Source: Anaerolineaceae bacterium
GTDB lineage: Bacteria > Chloroflexota > Anaerolineae > Anaerolineales > Anaerolineaceae
DNA length: 64,000 nt
Reading direction: 5' to 3'
Assembly: GCA_016841365.1 (NCBI GenBank)
Contig: JAENZI010000003.1
Span: forward strand, 143,423-207,422
Part shown: piece after piece, positions 1 to 8,269 of the stretch
How the letters are laid out: every line of letters begins with the position of its first letter
Numbering within the stretch: position 1 is the stretch's first letter
Made by a program: the position numbers and the translations under genes
The notes under the pieces: generated by a model
Told to the model about the DNA's origin: nothing
Database searches by the model: none
What the model saw: the letters and a program-made list of their open reading frames with translations, nothing else

Positions 1-156
1 AAAATGATCTGCAGTACCTTTTGGTTTGGCACACAACACCACGACCTCGTGTCCAAGTTCGCCTAAATATCGGCTGATGTGATACAAATGTTTTGAAGCA
101 CCGCCCGTGACACGATCATGATATAAGGGGTTAATCGAAAACATCACAATTTTCAT
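1..156 (-). CDS. Glycosyltransferase family 4, N-terminal fragment
   Basis: This is the first 52 codons of a gene that runs off the left edge; it starts at ATG 156 on the minus strand. The translation begins MKIVMFSINPLYHDRVTGGA and continues with a histidine-rich stretch and GELGHEVVVLCAKPKG. A glycine-rich TGGASKHL loop followed by a G-H-E-V-x-V-L strand is typical of the N-terminal Rossmann half of GT-B (GT4) glycosyltransferases. Such enzymes transfer sugars from nucleotide donors to lipids or glycans at the inner face of the membrane. The donor-binding C-terminal half is outside the window, so substrate cannot be guessed. It is divergent from folB. Confidence 0.7.
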   Translation of the reverse strand, partial: MKIVMFSINPLYHDRVTGGASKHLYHISRYLGELGHEVVVLCAKPKGTADHF

Positions 157-180
157 ACAACCTCAATTCGGATTTCTCGG

Positions 181-186
181 TACAAT
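181..186 (+). promoter_or_regulatory. Possible -10 box for folB
   Basis: TACAAT lies 25 bases before the folB start codon. No convincing -35 is visible at 17 bases spacing, so this is a weak call. Confidence 0.3.
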
Positions 187-211
187 CATAGCAACAGAAA
201 AGCGAGCAACT

Positions 212-568
212 ATGGACACCATTTTTATCAACAATCTGCAGGTTCAGGGGATATTAGGGATCCATCGCCATGAACAGCAGAACCCGCAACTCATCCAGAT
301 CAGCGTGCGTGTCAGCACAGATATCCGCAATGCTGCTGTTAACGATGATATCCTTCAATCGGTTAATTATTCAACCCTGGCGAAGGATATCATTGAATTC
401 ATTGATCACAACCATTTTCTTACTATCGAAGCCCTGATCGAATCACTGGCTGACAGAATCTTGCAAAGCCCACAAATTAGTGATGTGTGGCTGCGGGTCG
501 AAAAGCCAAATGCTGTGCCTGCCGCAAAATCGGTAGGGGTAGAAATAACCCGCTCCAAAAAAGCTTAG
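212..568 (+). CDS. folB: Dihydroneopterin aldolase
   Basis: The 118-residue product is the normal size for FolB, which converts 7,8-dihydroneopterin to 6-hydroxymethyl-dihydropterin and glycolaldehyde in cytosolic folate synthesis. The family signature [11 protein letters not shown] puts the conserved Glu at position 21, VNYSTLA gives the conserved Tyr53, and VEKPNAVP contains the catalytic Lys98. No clear Shine-Dalgarno precedes the ATG. It converges with folE (GTP cyclohydrolase I), the first enzyme of the same pathway. The two stop codons interlock within the four bases TTAG, so the genes overlap tail to tail rather than forming an operon. Confidence 0.93.
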   Translation: MDTIFINNLQVQGILGIHRHEQQNPQLIQISVRVSTDIRNAAVNDDILQSVNYSTLAKDIIEFIDHNHFLTIEALIESLADRILQSPQISDVWLRVEKPNAVPAAKSVGVEITRSKKA

Positions 569-1203
569 ATATGCAGGCTGGATGCACCACGGGAGATGTT
601 GTTTAGAAATTCCATCCTGGTGGTGATTTCATCCCTGAAAACACCCAGCATTGCTGATGTCGTCATTCGGGCATCTTGTTTCTTCACACCGCGCAGCATC
701 ATGCACATGTGTAATCCTTCAACAACAACCGCCACGCCCTGCGGATTAAGCACAAATTGAATGTACTCTGCAATTTGCGTCGTCATCCGCTCCTGAACTT
801 GCAGCCGCTTTGAAAACAAATCCACAATACGTGGGATCTTCGACAAGCCGATGACCTTATCCGTTGGCACATATGCAATATGCGCCTTGCCAATAAACGG
901 CAGCATGTGGTGTTCACACATGCTCGAAAATTCAATATCCCGCACGATCACCATCTCATCGTAAGCCACATCAAAAACAGCCTCGTTGATCAATGCCTTG
1001 GGATCCATGCGGTAACCGCTAAGCAGTTCTTCGTAGCTTTTCGCTACCCGGTGAGGTGTCCTTACTAATCCTTCACGGTCCGGGTCTTCGCCAATGGCGA
1101 CAAGGATATCCGCAACTGATTTTTCAATCGAGTCAATATCCATCTCTTCTTCACAAAACAAATCCGCTGCCTCAGCAAGGGGATCTCTACAATCATCTAC
1201 CAT
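565..1203 (-). CDS. folE: GTP cyclohydrolase I
   Basis: The 212-residue protein is the type I zinc-dependent GTP cyclohydrolase that opens GTP and forms 7,8-dihydroneopterin triphosphate, the entry step to folate. The zinc and active-site signature [10 protein letters not shown] and the second zinc cysteine in [10 protein letters not shown] are both intact. The ATG at 1203 is preceded by GGAGG with a 6-base spacer, which supports this start. The N-terminal 25 residues are acidic and variable, as is usual in the family. It is convergent with folB. Confidence 0.95.
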   Translation of the reverse strand: MVDDCRDPLAEAADLFCEEEMDIDSIEKSVADILVAIGEDPDREGLVRTPHRVAKSYEELLSGYRMDPKALINEAVFDVAYDEMVIVRDIEFSSMCEHHMLPFIGKAHIAYVPTDKVIGLSKIPRIVDLFSKRLQVQERMTTQIAEYIQFVLNPQGVAVVVEGLHMCMMLRGVKKQDARMTTSAMLGVFRDEITTRMEFLNNISRGASSLHI

Positions 1204-1264
1204 GTTGAACCTCCATTTTTATAGTTTATTTAATTTTAGCACAATCAAAAATCGGTTTCTTAAT

Positions 1265-1301
1265 CATAAAGCGGCTTGTATAAGGTCTTTATACAAGCCG
1301 C
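1265..1301 (-). terminator. Hairpin terminator downstream of hpf
   Basis: A perfect 13-bp stem (GCGGCTTGTATAA with its complement at 1289-1301) encloses a 5-base loop. On the minus strand it lies just after the hpf stop codon and is followed by TTTATGATTAA, a modest T-rich tail. It may also insulate folE from upstream transcription. Confidence 0.65.
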
Positions 1302-1320
1302 CGTCATTTCTCTTCAGTAA

Positions 1321-1887
1321 TTATCCAATTTCAGGGATGATGATCCCATAAGTGTCATCACGACGCTTATAAAGCACATTAAACTCACTGGTATTGGCAT
1401 TATAAAAAACGAAGAAATTCTCATGCCCCAGAAGCTTCATTTGTTCGACGGCTTCCAGTTCGTTCATCGGCACAAGTGGGAACCGCTTTCTGCGGACGAT
1501 TTGGGGTTCTTCTTCGATCTCTGTTTCAACTGGGTAAGCCACGTCGATGGCTTCAGCAATCGTCTGACCGTCCCCGCGGCCGCGATCCCGTTTGCCTTTG
1601 TAGCGCCTGATCTGGCGGCGCATCTTATCAAGTGCAGCATCAACTGCGGAAAAGATACTGTCGGAGCGTTCTTCAGACCGTAAGATAAAGCCTTTCCCGC
1701 GCAAGGTTAATTGAGCGACGTGACGGTCATTTGCATTTCTGGCGGTCTTAACATGAGAAAGATCTACCCGGCATTCATCGACTTCATCCAGAAATTTTTC
1801 AAGCTTTTCTACTTTCTTCACAACATAATCATTCAGACGATCCGTTAATTCTAAGTTCTTCGTGAAGATATCGATTTTGACAGTCAT
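1321..1887 (-). CDS. hpf: Ribosome hibernation promoting factor, long form
   Basis: The product (188 residues from the chosen start) has the S30AE/YfiA N-terminal domain that binds the 30S decoding channel, and the C-terminal domain (about residues 130-188, RRKRFPLVPMNELEAVEQM) that dimerises to give 100S ribosomes. This two-domain long form is usual in bacteria outside the gammaproteobacteria. The ORF track starts at 1899, but GGAGG lies inside those first four codons and is correctly spaced for ATG 1887, so 1887 is preferred. It is in line with the comF-like gene 30 bases upstream. Confidence 0.92.
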   Translation of the reverse strand: MTVKIDIFTKNLELTDRLNDYVVKKVEKLEKFLDEVDECRVDLSHVKTARNANDRHVAQLTLRGKGFILRSEERSDSIFSAVDAALDKMRRQIRRYKGKRDRGRGDGQTIAEAIDVAYPVETEIEEEPQIVRRKRFPLVPMNELEAVEQMKLLGHENFFVFYNANTSEFNVLYKRRDDTYGIIIPEIG

Positions 1888-1917
1888 ATTAGCCTCCATT
1901 AATTGTGGGTAATTTAA

Positions 1918-2667
1918 TTATACTTGAACAGACTCCAACTTGGACAGTTGTTTATCATTCAACAAGGCAGCACCAACCGTTGCGCAGAAAATAAAATTTC
2001 CGCCAGCCTTTTTAAGCGCTCTTGCACACGCTTCCAATGTCGATCCGGTCGTTGTAACATCATCTACCAGCAGAACACGCTTTCCTGAGACAATTTCAGA
2101 CACACCCTGAAACGCACCAGCAACATTTGCCCTTCGTTCTTCTGCGGATAAACCGACCTGCGACTGTGTATTGCGCATCCGCTTCAACCCGTAGGGCGAG
2201 AAAGGGACACCTAATAAAATTGAAACAGGCCGGGCAATCAATGCGGATTGATTGTAACCCCGCTCTTTTACCCTTTCTGTGCTGAGCGGTACAGGAATCA
2301 CAAGATCAAGCAACCAGCCTTCATCTTTGACCATGTTTGCCAACCACCTGGAAAATAGGTGACTGATCCCATGATTGTTCGCGTATTTCATCGCATGGAT
2401 GCCTTCACGGATCACGCCATCATAAACAGCCAGTGACCTCAGGCCTGTATCCGGCAGGTCATTCATGTAGTTATTTTTCACCATCTTCTGGTGATTGCCG
2501 AAGGAATTAGGGTGTTTATTATCAATTAGGAATTGAATTTTTGATTGGCACTGCGGGCATAAATGAAAACCGGGTTCATCGCATGCCGCACACACGGGCG
2601 GATAAACCCAATCGATTGCTTCACAAAATCCTTTATAGAGCAGGGCTGGAATTTGGCCTCTCACCAC
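1918..2667 (-). CDS. ComF family phosphoribosyltransferase-like protein
   Basis: The 249-residue product has an N-terminal zinc finger (CAACDEPGFHLCPQC, about residues 27-41) and a C-terminal type I phosphoribosyltransferase fold with the PRPP motif VLLVDDVTTTGST near residues 195-208. ComF/GntX proteins support DNA uptake in competent bacteria, but many non-competent bacteria keep one, so the role here is open. The start is GTG 2667 (or GTG 2664) with AGGTGG a short distance upstream. It lies 21 bases downstream of a Flp-pilin-like small ORF in the same direction, which makes a link to pili or DNA uptake plausible but unproven. Confidence 0.85.
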   Translation of the reverse strand: MVRGQIPALLYKGFCEAIDWVYPPVCAACDEPGFHLCPQCQSKIQFLIDNKHPNSFGNHQKMVKNNYMNDLPDTGLRSLAVYDGVIREGIHAMKYANNHGISHLFSRWLANMVKDEGWLLDLVIPVPLSTERVKERGYNQSALIARPVSILLGVPFSPYGLKRMRNTQSQVGLSAEERRANVAGAFQGVSEIVSGKRVLLVDDVTTTGSTLEACARALKKAGGNFIFCATVGAALLNDKQLSKLESVQV

Positions 2668-2688
2668 AGATTGCCACCTAATGATTGT

Positions 2689-2838
2689 CTATTGGATCGA
2701 TAGTAAGAACTCCTGCCAGAGGTTTGAAAACGCAGGTCGGAGCAAAAAGAAGATTGTCACCAATACCATGATGGCCAAAATAATGATCAACATCATTTCT
2801 ACCCACCCAATCCCCCCATCATCTGGTAACTTTGCCAT
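2689..2838 (-). CDS. Small Flp/type IVb prepilin-like membrane protein (not in ORF track)
   Basis: This 49-residue ORF is below the track's length cut-off. It has a strong ribosome binding site (AGGAGG just before ATG 2838). The translation reads MAKLPDDGGIGWVEMMLIII and continues as a hydrophobic helix (LAIMVLVTIFFLL) and a short tail RPAFSNLWQEF. Flp-type IVb prepilins are short, are cut after a Gly by the TadV/CpaA peptidase, and carry Glu at +5 of the mature protein. Cutting between the second Gly of DDGG and Ile leaves I-G-W-V-E, which places Glu at +5, followed by the membrane helix. The usual Tyr at +6 is Met here. No other tad/flp genes are in view; it sits upstream of the comF-like gene, 21 bases away. 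Confidence 0.6.
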   Translation of the reverse strand: MAKLPDDGGIGWVEMMLIIILAIMVLVTIFFLLRPAFSNLWQEFLLSIQ

Positions 2839-2946
2839 GGATCCTCCTGTCTTTCATCTTTTTACCATTATATACTATCTCAAAAATACTTTATAATGAT
2901 TATTGTACTAATCTCAGAAAAGTTTTTAAAATCCTTAGATAATCTA

Positions 2947-2975
2947 TTGCTTGCCATTTATAGAATTTGTATAAT
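2947..2975 (+). promoter_or_regulatory. Sigma-70-type promoter
   Basis: TTGCTT (2947-2952) and TATAAT (2970-2975) are separated by 17 bases, 64 bases before the start of the coiled-coil gene at 3039. Confidence 0.65.
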
Positions 2976-3038
2976 AATATTGAAGTTAGGTCAGAACAGA
3001 ACTTACTATCAAAACAAACTAATGAGTATGGAGGAACA

Positions 3039-3572
3039 ATGAGCGATATATTAGAACAGGTAACCGGCGATCGTGATTTTCTCAAGAAGCTTTTTGCGAA
3101 GATCCCAGGCTTTAAAGGCTATATTGAACGCGGCGATCGACGTATGTCAGACAAGTTGCTGCGAGATCATATTGCAGCGGAATTTGATACCCTTTATCAG
3201 CGTGTTTCAAGTCTCCAACGCGACTTGATCAGCCAGGGTGGTCTCGAATATATCGACGACCTTGAAGCCGCAGCCATCAAACTGCGCCAATTCATTGATC
3301 GGGTTCGCACCGCATCCTATGGTTACGCCGGCATCTTTGATGCCATCAAGATCAAAGAAGAAGAGCTGGATAAAGTTTATGAGTATGACAACGCATTGTT
3401 AGCCCTTTCAGATGAGGTTCGGTCGGCAATTGACAATGTGGAACGATCAATCGGTACGGAAGGTTTAGATGCTGCGATCCGTCATTTGGTGAGTGTCAGC
3501 CAGCAATGTGTGGATGCGTTCAATAAACGCTCCGAAGTGATGAAAGGCATCATCCCAGACGAACAAGCATAA
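3039..3572 (+). CDS. Conserved coiled-coil protein of unknown function, partner of SPFH gene
   Basis: I do not recognise a named family. The start at ATG 3039 (inside the longer track ORF) is preceded by GGAGGA with good spacing, giving 177 residues. The protein is charged, almost wholly helical and has no membrane segment; heptad-like stretches run through about residues 45-130 (for example TLYQRVSSLQRDL). It is followed 62 bases later by the SPFH-domain gene in the same direction and the pair ends at one terminator, so they probably form an operon. A role as a cytosolic partner of the SPFH scaffold is an inference from position only. Confidence 0.75.
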   Translation: MSDILEQVTGDRDFLKKLFAKIPGFKGYIERGDRRMSDKLLRDHIAAEFDTLYQRVSSLQRDLISQGGLEYIDDLEAAAIKLRQFIDRVRTASYGYAGIFDAIKIKEEELDKVYEYDNALLALSDEVRSAIDNVERSIGTEGLDAAIRHLVSVSQQCVDAFNKRSEVMKGIIPDEQA

Positions 3573-3634
3573 TCAAAGGCTAATAAACGAAAAATTATAT
3601 TCGTTGATTAATTTAGGAATTGGAGTAAACAAAA

Positions 3635-4678
3635 ATGGCTAGAATTTTTGATGTTGTTGAATATCCACGAGAGATGAAGGACGAAATTGTCCATCGTTTC
3701 CCTGAAACCGGTGTTGCCGATCTGCGGATTGGTTCTCAAGTGATCGTACGTGAAGGCCAGAACGTGGTCTTCATGCGAGACGGTCGTGCATTGGATGTGT
3801 TTGGCCCCGGCCGCCACACCATTACCACCGCCAACATCCCACTGCTTGTGAACCTGATCAGCCAGGCATTTAATGACCGGACGCCCTTCACAGCAGAAGT
3901 CTATTACGTCTCCATGCGTGAATTTGCTGACCAGAAATGGGGCACTCCCCAACCTATCATCGTCCGCAACCCGGGCGTTGGTCTGGGTGTTGCTCTTCTG
4001 CAAGGTTTTGGTACCTACAGCTACCAGGTCAGTGACCCGCAGCAATTTGTCAACCAAATTGTTGGTGCACAGGGTTACTATCGCACAGGCGATATCGAAA
4101 ACCGCTTGCGAACGATGCTGCTTGCAAAACTGCAAGACTTGCTGGGCGAAACCACAGCTAAAAGCAATGTGATGGAGCTGATCGGCCAGACGAATGAGCT
4201 CTCTGCCGCAGTCCGTGCCACAGTACAGGATGACTTTTTGGCCGTCGGCCTGACGCTCAAATCATTCTACATTGGCAATCTAAAACCATCTTCAAAATCC
4301 GCCGAGGAACTGCGTGCAATGGGTATGCTCGATATGCAAACCTACACCCAACTGCAGGCTGCGGACGCCATGCGTGAAGCTGCTCAGAACCCCAGCGGTG
4401 GTGCAGGCCTGACAGCAGGGATTGGCGCTGGCATGGGCATCGGCAACGCCCTCAGTGGTGCCCTGGGTAATGTCGGTCAGCAGCAAGCCGCCCCTGCCAG
4501 TGGCGCAGCTGCTGGTGCCATACCCGATGTAATGACCCCTGACGAAGCCGCACAATTCCTTAAGGTTTCTGCAGAAGATGTCGTGGCAGCGATTGAAGCT
4601 GGCGACCTCAAAGCACGGAAATTGGGGAACGCCTACCGGATCAGCAAAGATTCCCTGCAAGACTTCTTGAACGGCTAA
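3635..4678 (+). CDS. SPFH-domain scaffold protein with C-terminal excisionase-type HTH domain
   Basis: The 347-residue product begins with a YdjI-type SPFH (band-7) domain of the kind annotated 'virion core protein-like' (about residues 10-240; GSQVIVREGQNVVFMRDG and the GPGRHT turn are characteristic). A Gly/Ala-rich flexible linker follows (about 245-295). The last 49 residues, starting MTPDEAAQFLKVS, match the MerR-like excisionase/HTH_17 fold (LKVSAEDVVAAIEAGDLKARKLGNAYRIS). Relatives more often end in zinc ribbons, so a DNA- or peptide-binding winged helix on a scaffold protein is noteworthy. The ATG has GGAG nine bases upstream. Confidence 0.82.
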   Translation: MARIFDVVEYPREMKDEIVHRFPETGVADLRIGSQVIVREGQNVVFMRDGRALDVFGPGRHTITTANIPLLVNLISQAFNDRTPFTAEVYYVSMREFADQKWGTPQPIIVRNPGVGLGVALLQGFGTYSYQVSDPQQFVNQIVGAQGYYRTGDIENRLRTMLLAKLQDLLGETTAKSNVMELIGQTNELSAAVRATVQDDFLAVGLTLKSFYIGNLKPSSKSAEELRAMGMLDMQTYTQLQAADAMREAAQNPSGGAGLTAGIGAGMGIGNALSGALGNVGQQQAAPASGAAAGAIPDVMTPDEAAQFLKVSAEDVVAAIEAGDLKARKLGNAYRISKDSLQDFLNG

Positions 4679-4702
4679 GTTTAATGTATTCAAAATGAGA
4701 TC

Positions 4703-4732
4703 AAAGGATGCTGAAAATTCAGCATCCTTTTT
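4703..4732 (+). terminator. Rho-independent terminator after SPFH gene
   Basis: AAAGGATGCTGAA and its exact complement form a stem with almost no loop, followed by TTTTT. It closes the coiled-coil/SPFH unit. Confidence 0.85.
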
Positions 4733-4785
4733 ATCTTAAAATATCAAGTATTGCCCTACCACTAAAAATCCGTCATCGTTCAGCG

Positions 4786-4794
4786 TGGTATAAT
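4786..4794 (+). promoter_or_regulatory. Extended -10 promoter for sucCD
   Basis: TGGTATAAT is a full extended -10 (TGn plus TATAAT). It lies 36 bases before the sucC ATG, with no clear -35 box, as is allowed for extended -10 promoters. Confidence 0.65.
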
Positions 4795-4830
4795 CACTTA
4801 ACAATCCGTTAATCAAAAAAATACTTATCA

Positions 4831-5976
4831 ATGAGACTTCACGAGTACCAATCCAAAGAAATTTTCCATCAACAACACATCCCTATCCCCCGGGGGCGAT
4901 TAGCCTCAACACCAGAAGAAGCAAAACTGATTGCTGAAGAATTCAACGGCCCTGTTGTGCTGAAAGCACAGGTTTTAGTCGGAGGCCGCGGCAAAGCTGG
5001 CGGGATTCGCCTCGTCAAATCACCTTCTGAAGCGCACGAGGTCGCGTCAAAAATCCTTGGTTCCCGCATCAAGGATATCCCTGTCCGCAGGTTGTTGATA
5101 GAAGAAGCCGTTAATATCCAGCAAGAGATCTACTTCGGCATGACAGTAGACCGCAAAACCGGTGAGACGATCGTGATTGCCAGCGCAGAAGGCGGTGTGG
5201 ATATCGAAGAGATCGCCAGGAAAACGCCTGAAAAAATTGCCAAAGTTGGCATCAATCCCTTGTTGGGACTTAAAGGCTTTCAGGCTCGCATATTAGCCGC
5301 AGAAATCGACCTGCCGCGCAACTTGTGGCGATCCTTTATTGAAATTGCACAAAATCTTTACCGTGCTTACACGCAACTCGATGCAACCCTGGCAGAGATC
5401 AACCCGCTTGTCATCACCAGCAGCAATCGCCTGGTTGCACTGGATGGCAAGATCCTGCTGGATGAAAACGCCCTTTTCAGACACCCTGAATACCTCGACA
5501 AACGCGACCTCTCTGCAGAAACGCCTGAGGAAATCGAAGCACGAAAATTCTGCCTGTCTTACATAAAACTGTCGGGCAACATTGGTTGTTTAGTCAATGG
5601 TGCCGGTCTGGCAATGGCCACGATGGACATCATCCAGCACAAAGGCGGCCAGGCTGCCAACTTCCTCGATATTGGGGGTGGTGCTGGTGCTGAAAAAGTT
5701 GCGGCTGCCTTAAGGATCATCCTTTCAGATCCGCAAGTCGAAACAGTGCTGATCAATATTTTCGGCGGGATCACCCGCTGCGATGAGGTCGCCCGAGGCA
5801 TCATCAAGTCAATGGAGGATGTTGATACCAAAATCCCGTTTGTCGTCCGGCTCGTCGGTACCAATGAGGAAGAAGGCAAACAAATCCTTGCCAGCGCAAA
5901 CCTTGAAACCGCAGACACTCTGCAGGAGGCGGCTGAGAAAGCTGTTGCCCTTTCCATGGAGGTTTTGGTCTCATGA
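4831..5976 (+). CDS. sucC: Succinate-CoA ligase beta subunit
   Basis: The 381-residue protein (family about 385-400) is the ATP-grasp beta subunit that, with SucD, interconverts succinyl-CoA and succinate with formation of ATP or GTP in the TCA cycle. The start [12 protein letters not shown] is canonical, and the ATP-grasp (residues 1-215) and CoA-ligase (from about 235; [33 protein letters not shown]) regions are complete. No Shine-Dalgarno is visible. It overlaps sucD by four bases (ATGA). In this genome the enzyme may also serve the methylmalonyl-CoA route encoded near 45-47 kb. Confidence 0.95.
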   Translation: MRLHEYQSKEIFHQQHIPIPRGRLASTPEEAKLIAEEFNGPVVLKAQVLVGGRGKAGGIRLVKSPSEAHEVASKILGSRIKDIPVRRLLIEEAVNIQQEIYFGMTVDRKTGETIVIASAEGGVDIEEIARKTPEKIAKVGINPLLGLKGFQARILAAEIDLPRNLWRSFIEIAQNLYRAYTQLDATLAEINPLVITSSNRLVALDGKILLDENALFRHPEYLDKRDLSAETPEEIEARKFCLSYIKLSGNIGCLVNGAGLAMATMDIIQHKGGQAANFLDIGGGAGAEKVAAALRIILSDPQVETVLINIFGGITRCDEVARGIIKSMEDVDTKIPFVVRLVGTNEEEGKQILASANLETADTLQEAAEKAVALSMEVLVS

Positions 5977-6854
5977 GCATATTGATCAATGAAAACACAC
6001 GCCTGATCGTTCAGGGCATCACCGGACACGAGGGCAGCTTTCACGCACACCAGATGCTCACCTATGGCACGAACATCGTCGCCGGTGTCACACCGGGCAA
6101 AGGCGGTGAATGGGTCCTCGATGGCAAGGTGCCCGTCTTCGATTCAGTCAAAACAGCAGTGGATGTCAGCGGCGCAAACACATCTGTGATCTTTGTTCCT
6201 GCCCGGTTTGCAGCAGATGCCATCTACGAAGCGATCGATGCAAATGTTGAACTGATCGTGTGTATCACAGAGGGCATCCCGGTAAAAGAAATGACACAGA
6301 TCACGCAAATCCTCAAAGGCAGCAGGTCACGCTTGATTGGACCTAACTCACCTGGCATCATCTCACCACCCTATACCAAAGTTGGCATCATCCCCAGCAC
6401 CATCACCCAACCCGGGTCTGTTGGCGTGGTTTCACGTTCTGGCACGTTGACCTACGAAGTCGTGTATGCCCTCAAACAGGCAGGGATCGGAACGAGCACC
6501 TGTGTGGGGATTGGCGGTGATGCGATTGTCGGCAGCCGTTTTGTAGATGTATTGTCACACTTCGAAGGCGATCCCCAAACGGATATGGTAGTGATGATCG
6601 GAGAAATCGGCGGGCAGGATGAGGAAATCGCAGCGAATTTCATCGGCACAAACTTGAGCAAACCTGTGATCGGTTTTATTGCCGGTCAGGCAGCTCCGCC
6701 GGACAAACGCATGGGGCATGCCGGTGCAATCATTGAAAGCGGTGTTGGCACCGCAGAAGCGAAGATCGCTGCACTGAAGGATGCCGGCGTGAAAGTGGCA
6801 AGTTATCCAGAAGAAATCCCGGGGTTAATTGAAAATTTGCGCGCTATTCATTGA
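5973..6854 (+). CDS. sucD: Succinate-CoA ligase alpha subunit
   Basis: The 293-residue protein is the CoA-binding alpha subunit. The Rossmann CoA-binding domain starts [16 protein letters not shown], and the histidine phosphorylated during catalysis lies in [10 protein letters not shown] (His249). Length and motifs are complete. It overlaps sucC by ATGA, so the two are translated together in equal amounts. The following oxidoreductase gene starts 50 bases later and may be read through. Confidence 0.95.
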   Translation: MSILINENTRLIVQGITGHEGSFHAHQMLTYGTNIVAGVTPGKGGEWVLDGKVPVFDSVKTAVDVSGANTSVIFVPARFAADAIYEAIDANVELIVCITEGIPVKEMTQITQILKGSRSRLIGPNSPGIISPPYTKVGIIPSTITQPGSVGVVSRSGTLTYEVVYALKQAGIGTSTCVGIGGDAIVGSRFVDVLSHFEGDPQTDMVVMIGEIGGQDEEIAANFIGTNLSKPVIGFIAGQAAPPDKRMGHAGAIIESGVGTAEAKIAALKDAGVKVASYPEEIPGLIENLRAIH

Positions 6855-6904
6855 GCGCGAATCAAAACATCTGCTTTCTCAGGTCAATAGCAAGGATGGT
6901 AAGA

Positions 6905-7891
6905 ATGGATAAAACAACATGGGGAATAGTGAGTACTGCCAATATCGGGCGCAGGGCGATGATTCCGGCGCTCAAGGAATCAGAGGGAGCAGAAGTTTTA
7001 GCAGTCGCCAGCCGTGAATTGAACAAAGCCAGATCATTTGCAGATGAATTGAATATCCCAAAAGCCTACGGCGATTATCAATCCCTTTTAGATGATCCAG
7101 AAATCCAGGCTGTCTACATCCCCCTCCCTAATCATCTGCACAAAGAATGGACGATCCGCGCAGCAGAAGCAGGAAAGCACGTCCTGTGTGAAAAACCCCT
7201 GGCGCTTAACCCTGCCGAATGCCGTGAAATGATTGATGCCGCACAGGCAAACGGTGTGCAACTGATGGAATCCTTTATGTACCGTTATCATCCCCGCATC
7301 CGCGCTGCCAGGGAAATGGTGCACTCAGGCTCACTCGGTCAGGTTCACACGATCGAGTCTGCCTTTACCTTCCGGTTAGACTATCTTGATGACATCCGCT
7401 ACAAACCCGAGATGGGCGGCGGGGCATTAATGGATGTGGGTTGCTATTGCGTCAACCTCAGCCGCCTGATGGCTGGGCGGGAGCCAGAAGTCGTCCAGGC
7501 ACGCGCCGTTTGGGCATCGACTGGCGTCGATTCAGCCCTGACCGCAATCCTCGATTTTGGACAGGGATTGTTGGCGCACTTCGATTGCGGTTTCAACCAG
7601 TCGAAACGGCAGCGTAGCATCATTGCCGGTTTACAGAGTTTTATCGTTCTCAGGGATGTCTTCCTGCCGGGAACAGAAAAATCTAACATCCTTGAAGTTA
7701 AAAACGGCGAAACCCATAAGGAAAAATTTAAAGGGATTGATGAATACCAATTGATCGCCGAAGATTTTATGCGCAGCATCCACGGGGAGGCACCCCTCTA
7801 CCCGATTGAAGATTCCATTCACAATATGCGCACTATTCAGGCATTGCTAAGGTCCGCCAGGAATAACGGTCAGCCAGTGGAACTTCTGTGA
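6905..7891 (+). CDS. Gfo/Idh/MocA family oxidoreductase
   Basis: From the chosen ATG 6905 the product is 328 residues. It starts with an NAD(P)-binding Rossmann fold (GIVSTANIGRRAMIPAL), has the family Glu-Lys-Pro motif (CEKPLAL, near residue 95) and a C-terminal substrate domain with GGGALMDVGCY. Members oxidise or reduce sugars, inositols or biliverdin-like substrates with NAD(P); the substrate here cannot be set from sequence. The track ORF starts at 6851, but the downstream ATG codons (6896, 6905) match the family's N-terminus better and AAGGATGG precedes them. It is the last gene before the accessory island. Confidence 0.85.
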   Translation: MDKTTWGIVSTANIGRRAMIPALKESEGAEVLAVASRELNKARSFADELNIPKAYGDYQSLLDDPEIQAVYIPLPNHLHKEWTIRAAEAGKHVLCEKPLALNPAECREMIDAAQANGVQLMESFMYRYHPRIRAAREMVHSGSLGQVHTIESAFTFRLDYLDDIRYKPEMGGGALMDVGCYCVNLSRLMAGREPEVVQARAVWASTGVDSALTAILDFGQGLLAHFDCGFNQSKRQRSIIAGLQSFIVLRDVFLPGTEKSNILEVKNGETHKEKFKGIDEYQLIAEDFMRSIHGEAPLYPIEDSIHNMRTIQALLRSARNNGQPVELL

Positions 7892-7981
7892 TCTCGAAAA
7901 TTAAAAGCAAAAACGCTGTTCAATAAATTGAACCATATTAGCTAAATTATTCAATTATGAAATTGCTCCAAACGACAGCCA

Positions 7982-8049
7982 CCACCATGAGAACGCCAGG
8001 TATAAGACAGACGTTTGATACATTGCTGTATCAACTTGGTTGATGGTGG
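7982..8049. repeat. Nested inverted repeats
   Basis: TTGATACA-TTGC-TGTATCAA (8015-8034) is a perfect 8-bp hairpin. It is flanked by CCACCAT (7982-7988) and ATGGTGG (8043-8049), which also pair. It lies 90 bases after the oxidoreductase stop and is followed by GTTTTAAAC. It may be a terminator or a scar of insertion. Confidence 0.5.
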
Positions 8050-8197
8050 GTTTTAAACAACTTTACACTTTAATAGTTCAGCGATTATCATCAAAACTTT
8101 AAACTTTACCGGCTAAACTTTTCGATTTTGTTTGATTGTGGGTTGAGAGCCACAAACAAACCTTGCGGTTCAAACTGCCCAAGATGGGGATTTTGAA

Positions 8198-8210
8198 TTT
8201 GTGGTTTTTC
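8198..8210 (+). repeat. 13-base direct repeat, copy 1
   Basis: TTTGTGGTTTTTC here is repeated exactly at 8878-8890. The two copies flank the coiled-coil gene at 8270-8806. AT-rich context makes chance recurrence possible. Confidence 0.35.
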
Positions 8211-8269
8211 CGGACCACCCCGATCTTATACTTTCTCTCAATTCGCCGTAGAAGCAATATTACTTCTGA

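Larger units (their letters stand above)
7892..8269. other. Gene-free left edge of accessory island
   Basis: No plausible ORF or RNA gene was seen in these 378 bases. Base composition falls from near 50 percent to clearly AT-rich. It holds the nested inverted repeats at 7982-8049 and a second imperfect hairpin (AAGATGGGG pairing with CCCGATCTT, 8181-8226) that could terminate the minus-strand gene at 8270. Confidence 0.6.

Noticed and set aside
2681-2896. 71-codon plus-strand ORF opposite the comF upstream region
   Set aside because: The minus strand here encodes the 49-residue Flp-like protein with a strong ribosome binding site; the plus ORF is its shadow.
8161-8190. T-arm-like string GCGGTTCAAACTGC suggesting a tRNA at the island border
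   Set aside because: The flanking bases do not form a 5-bp T stem, and no anticodon or acceptor stem can be drawn.
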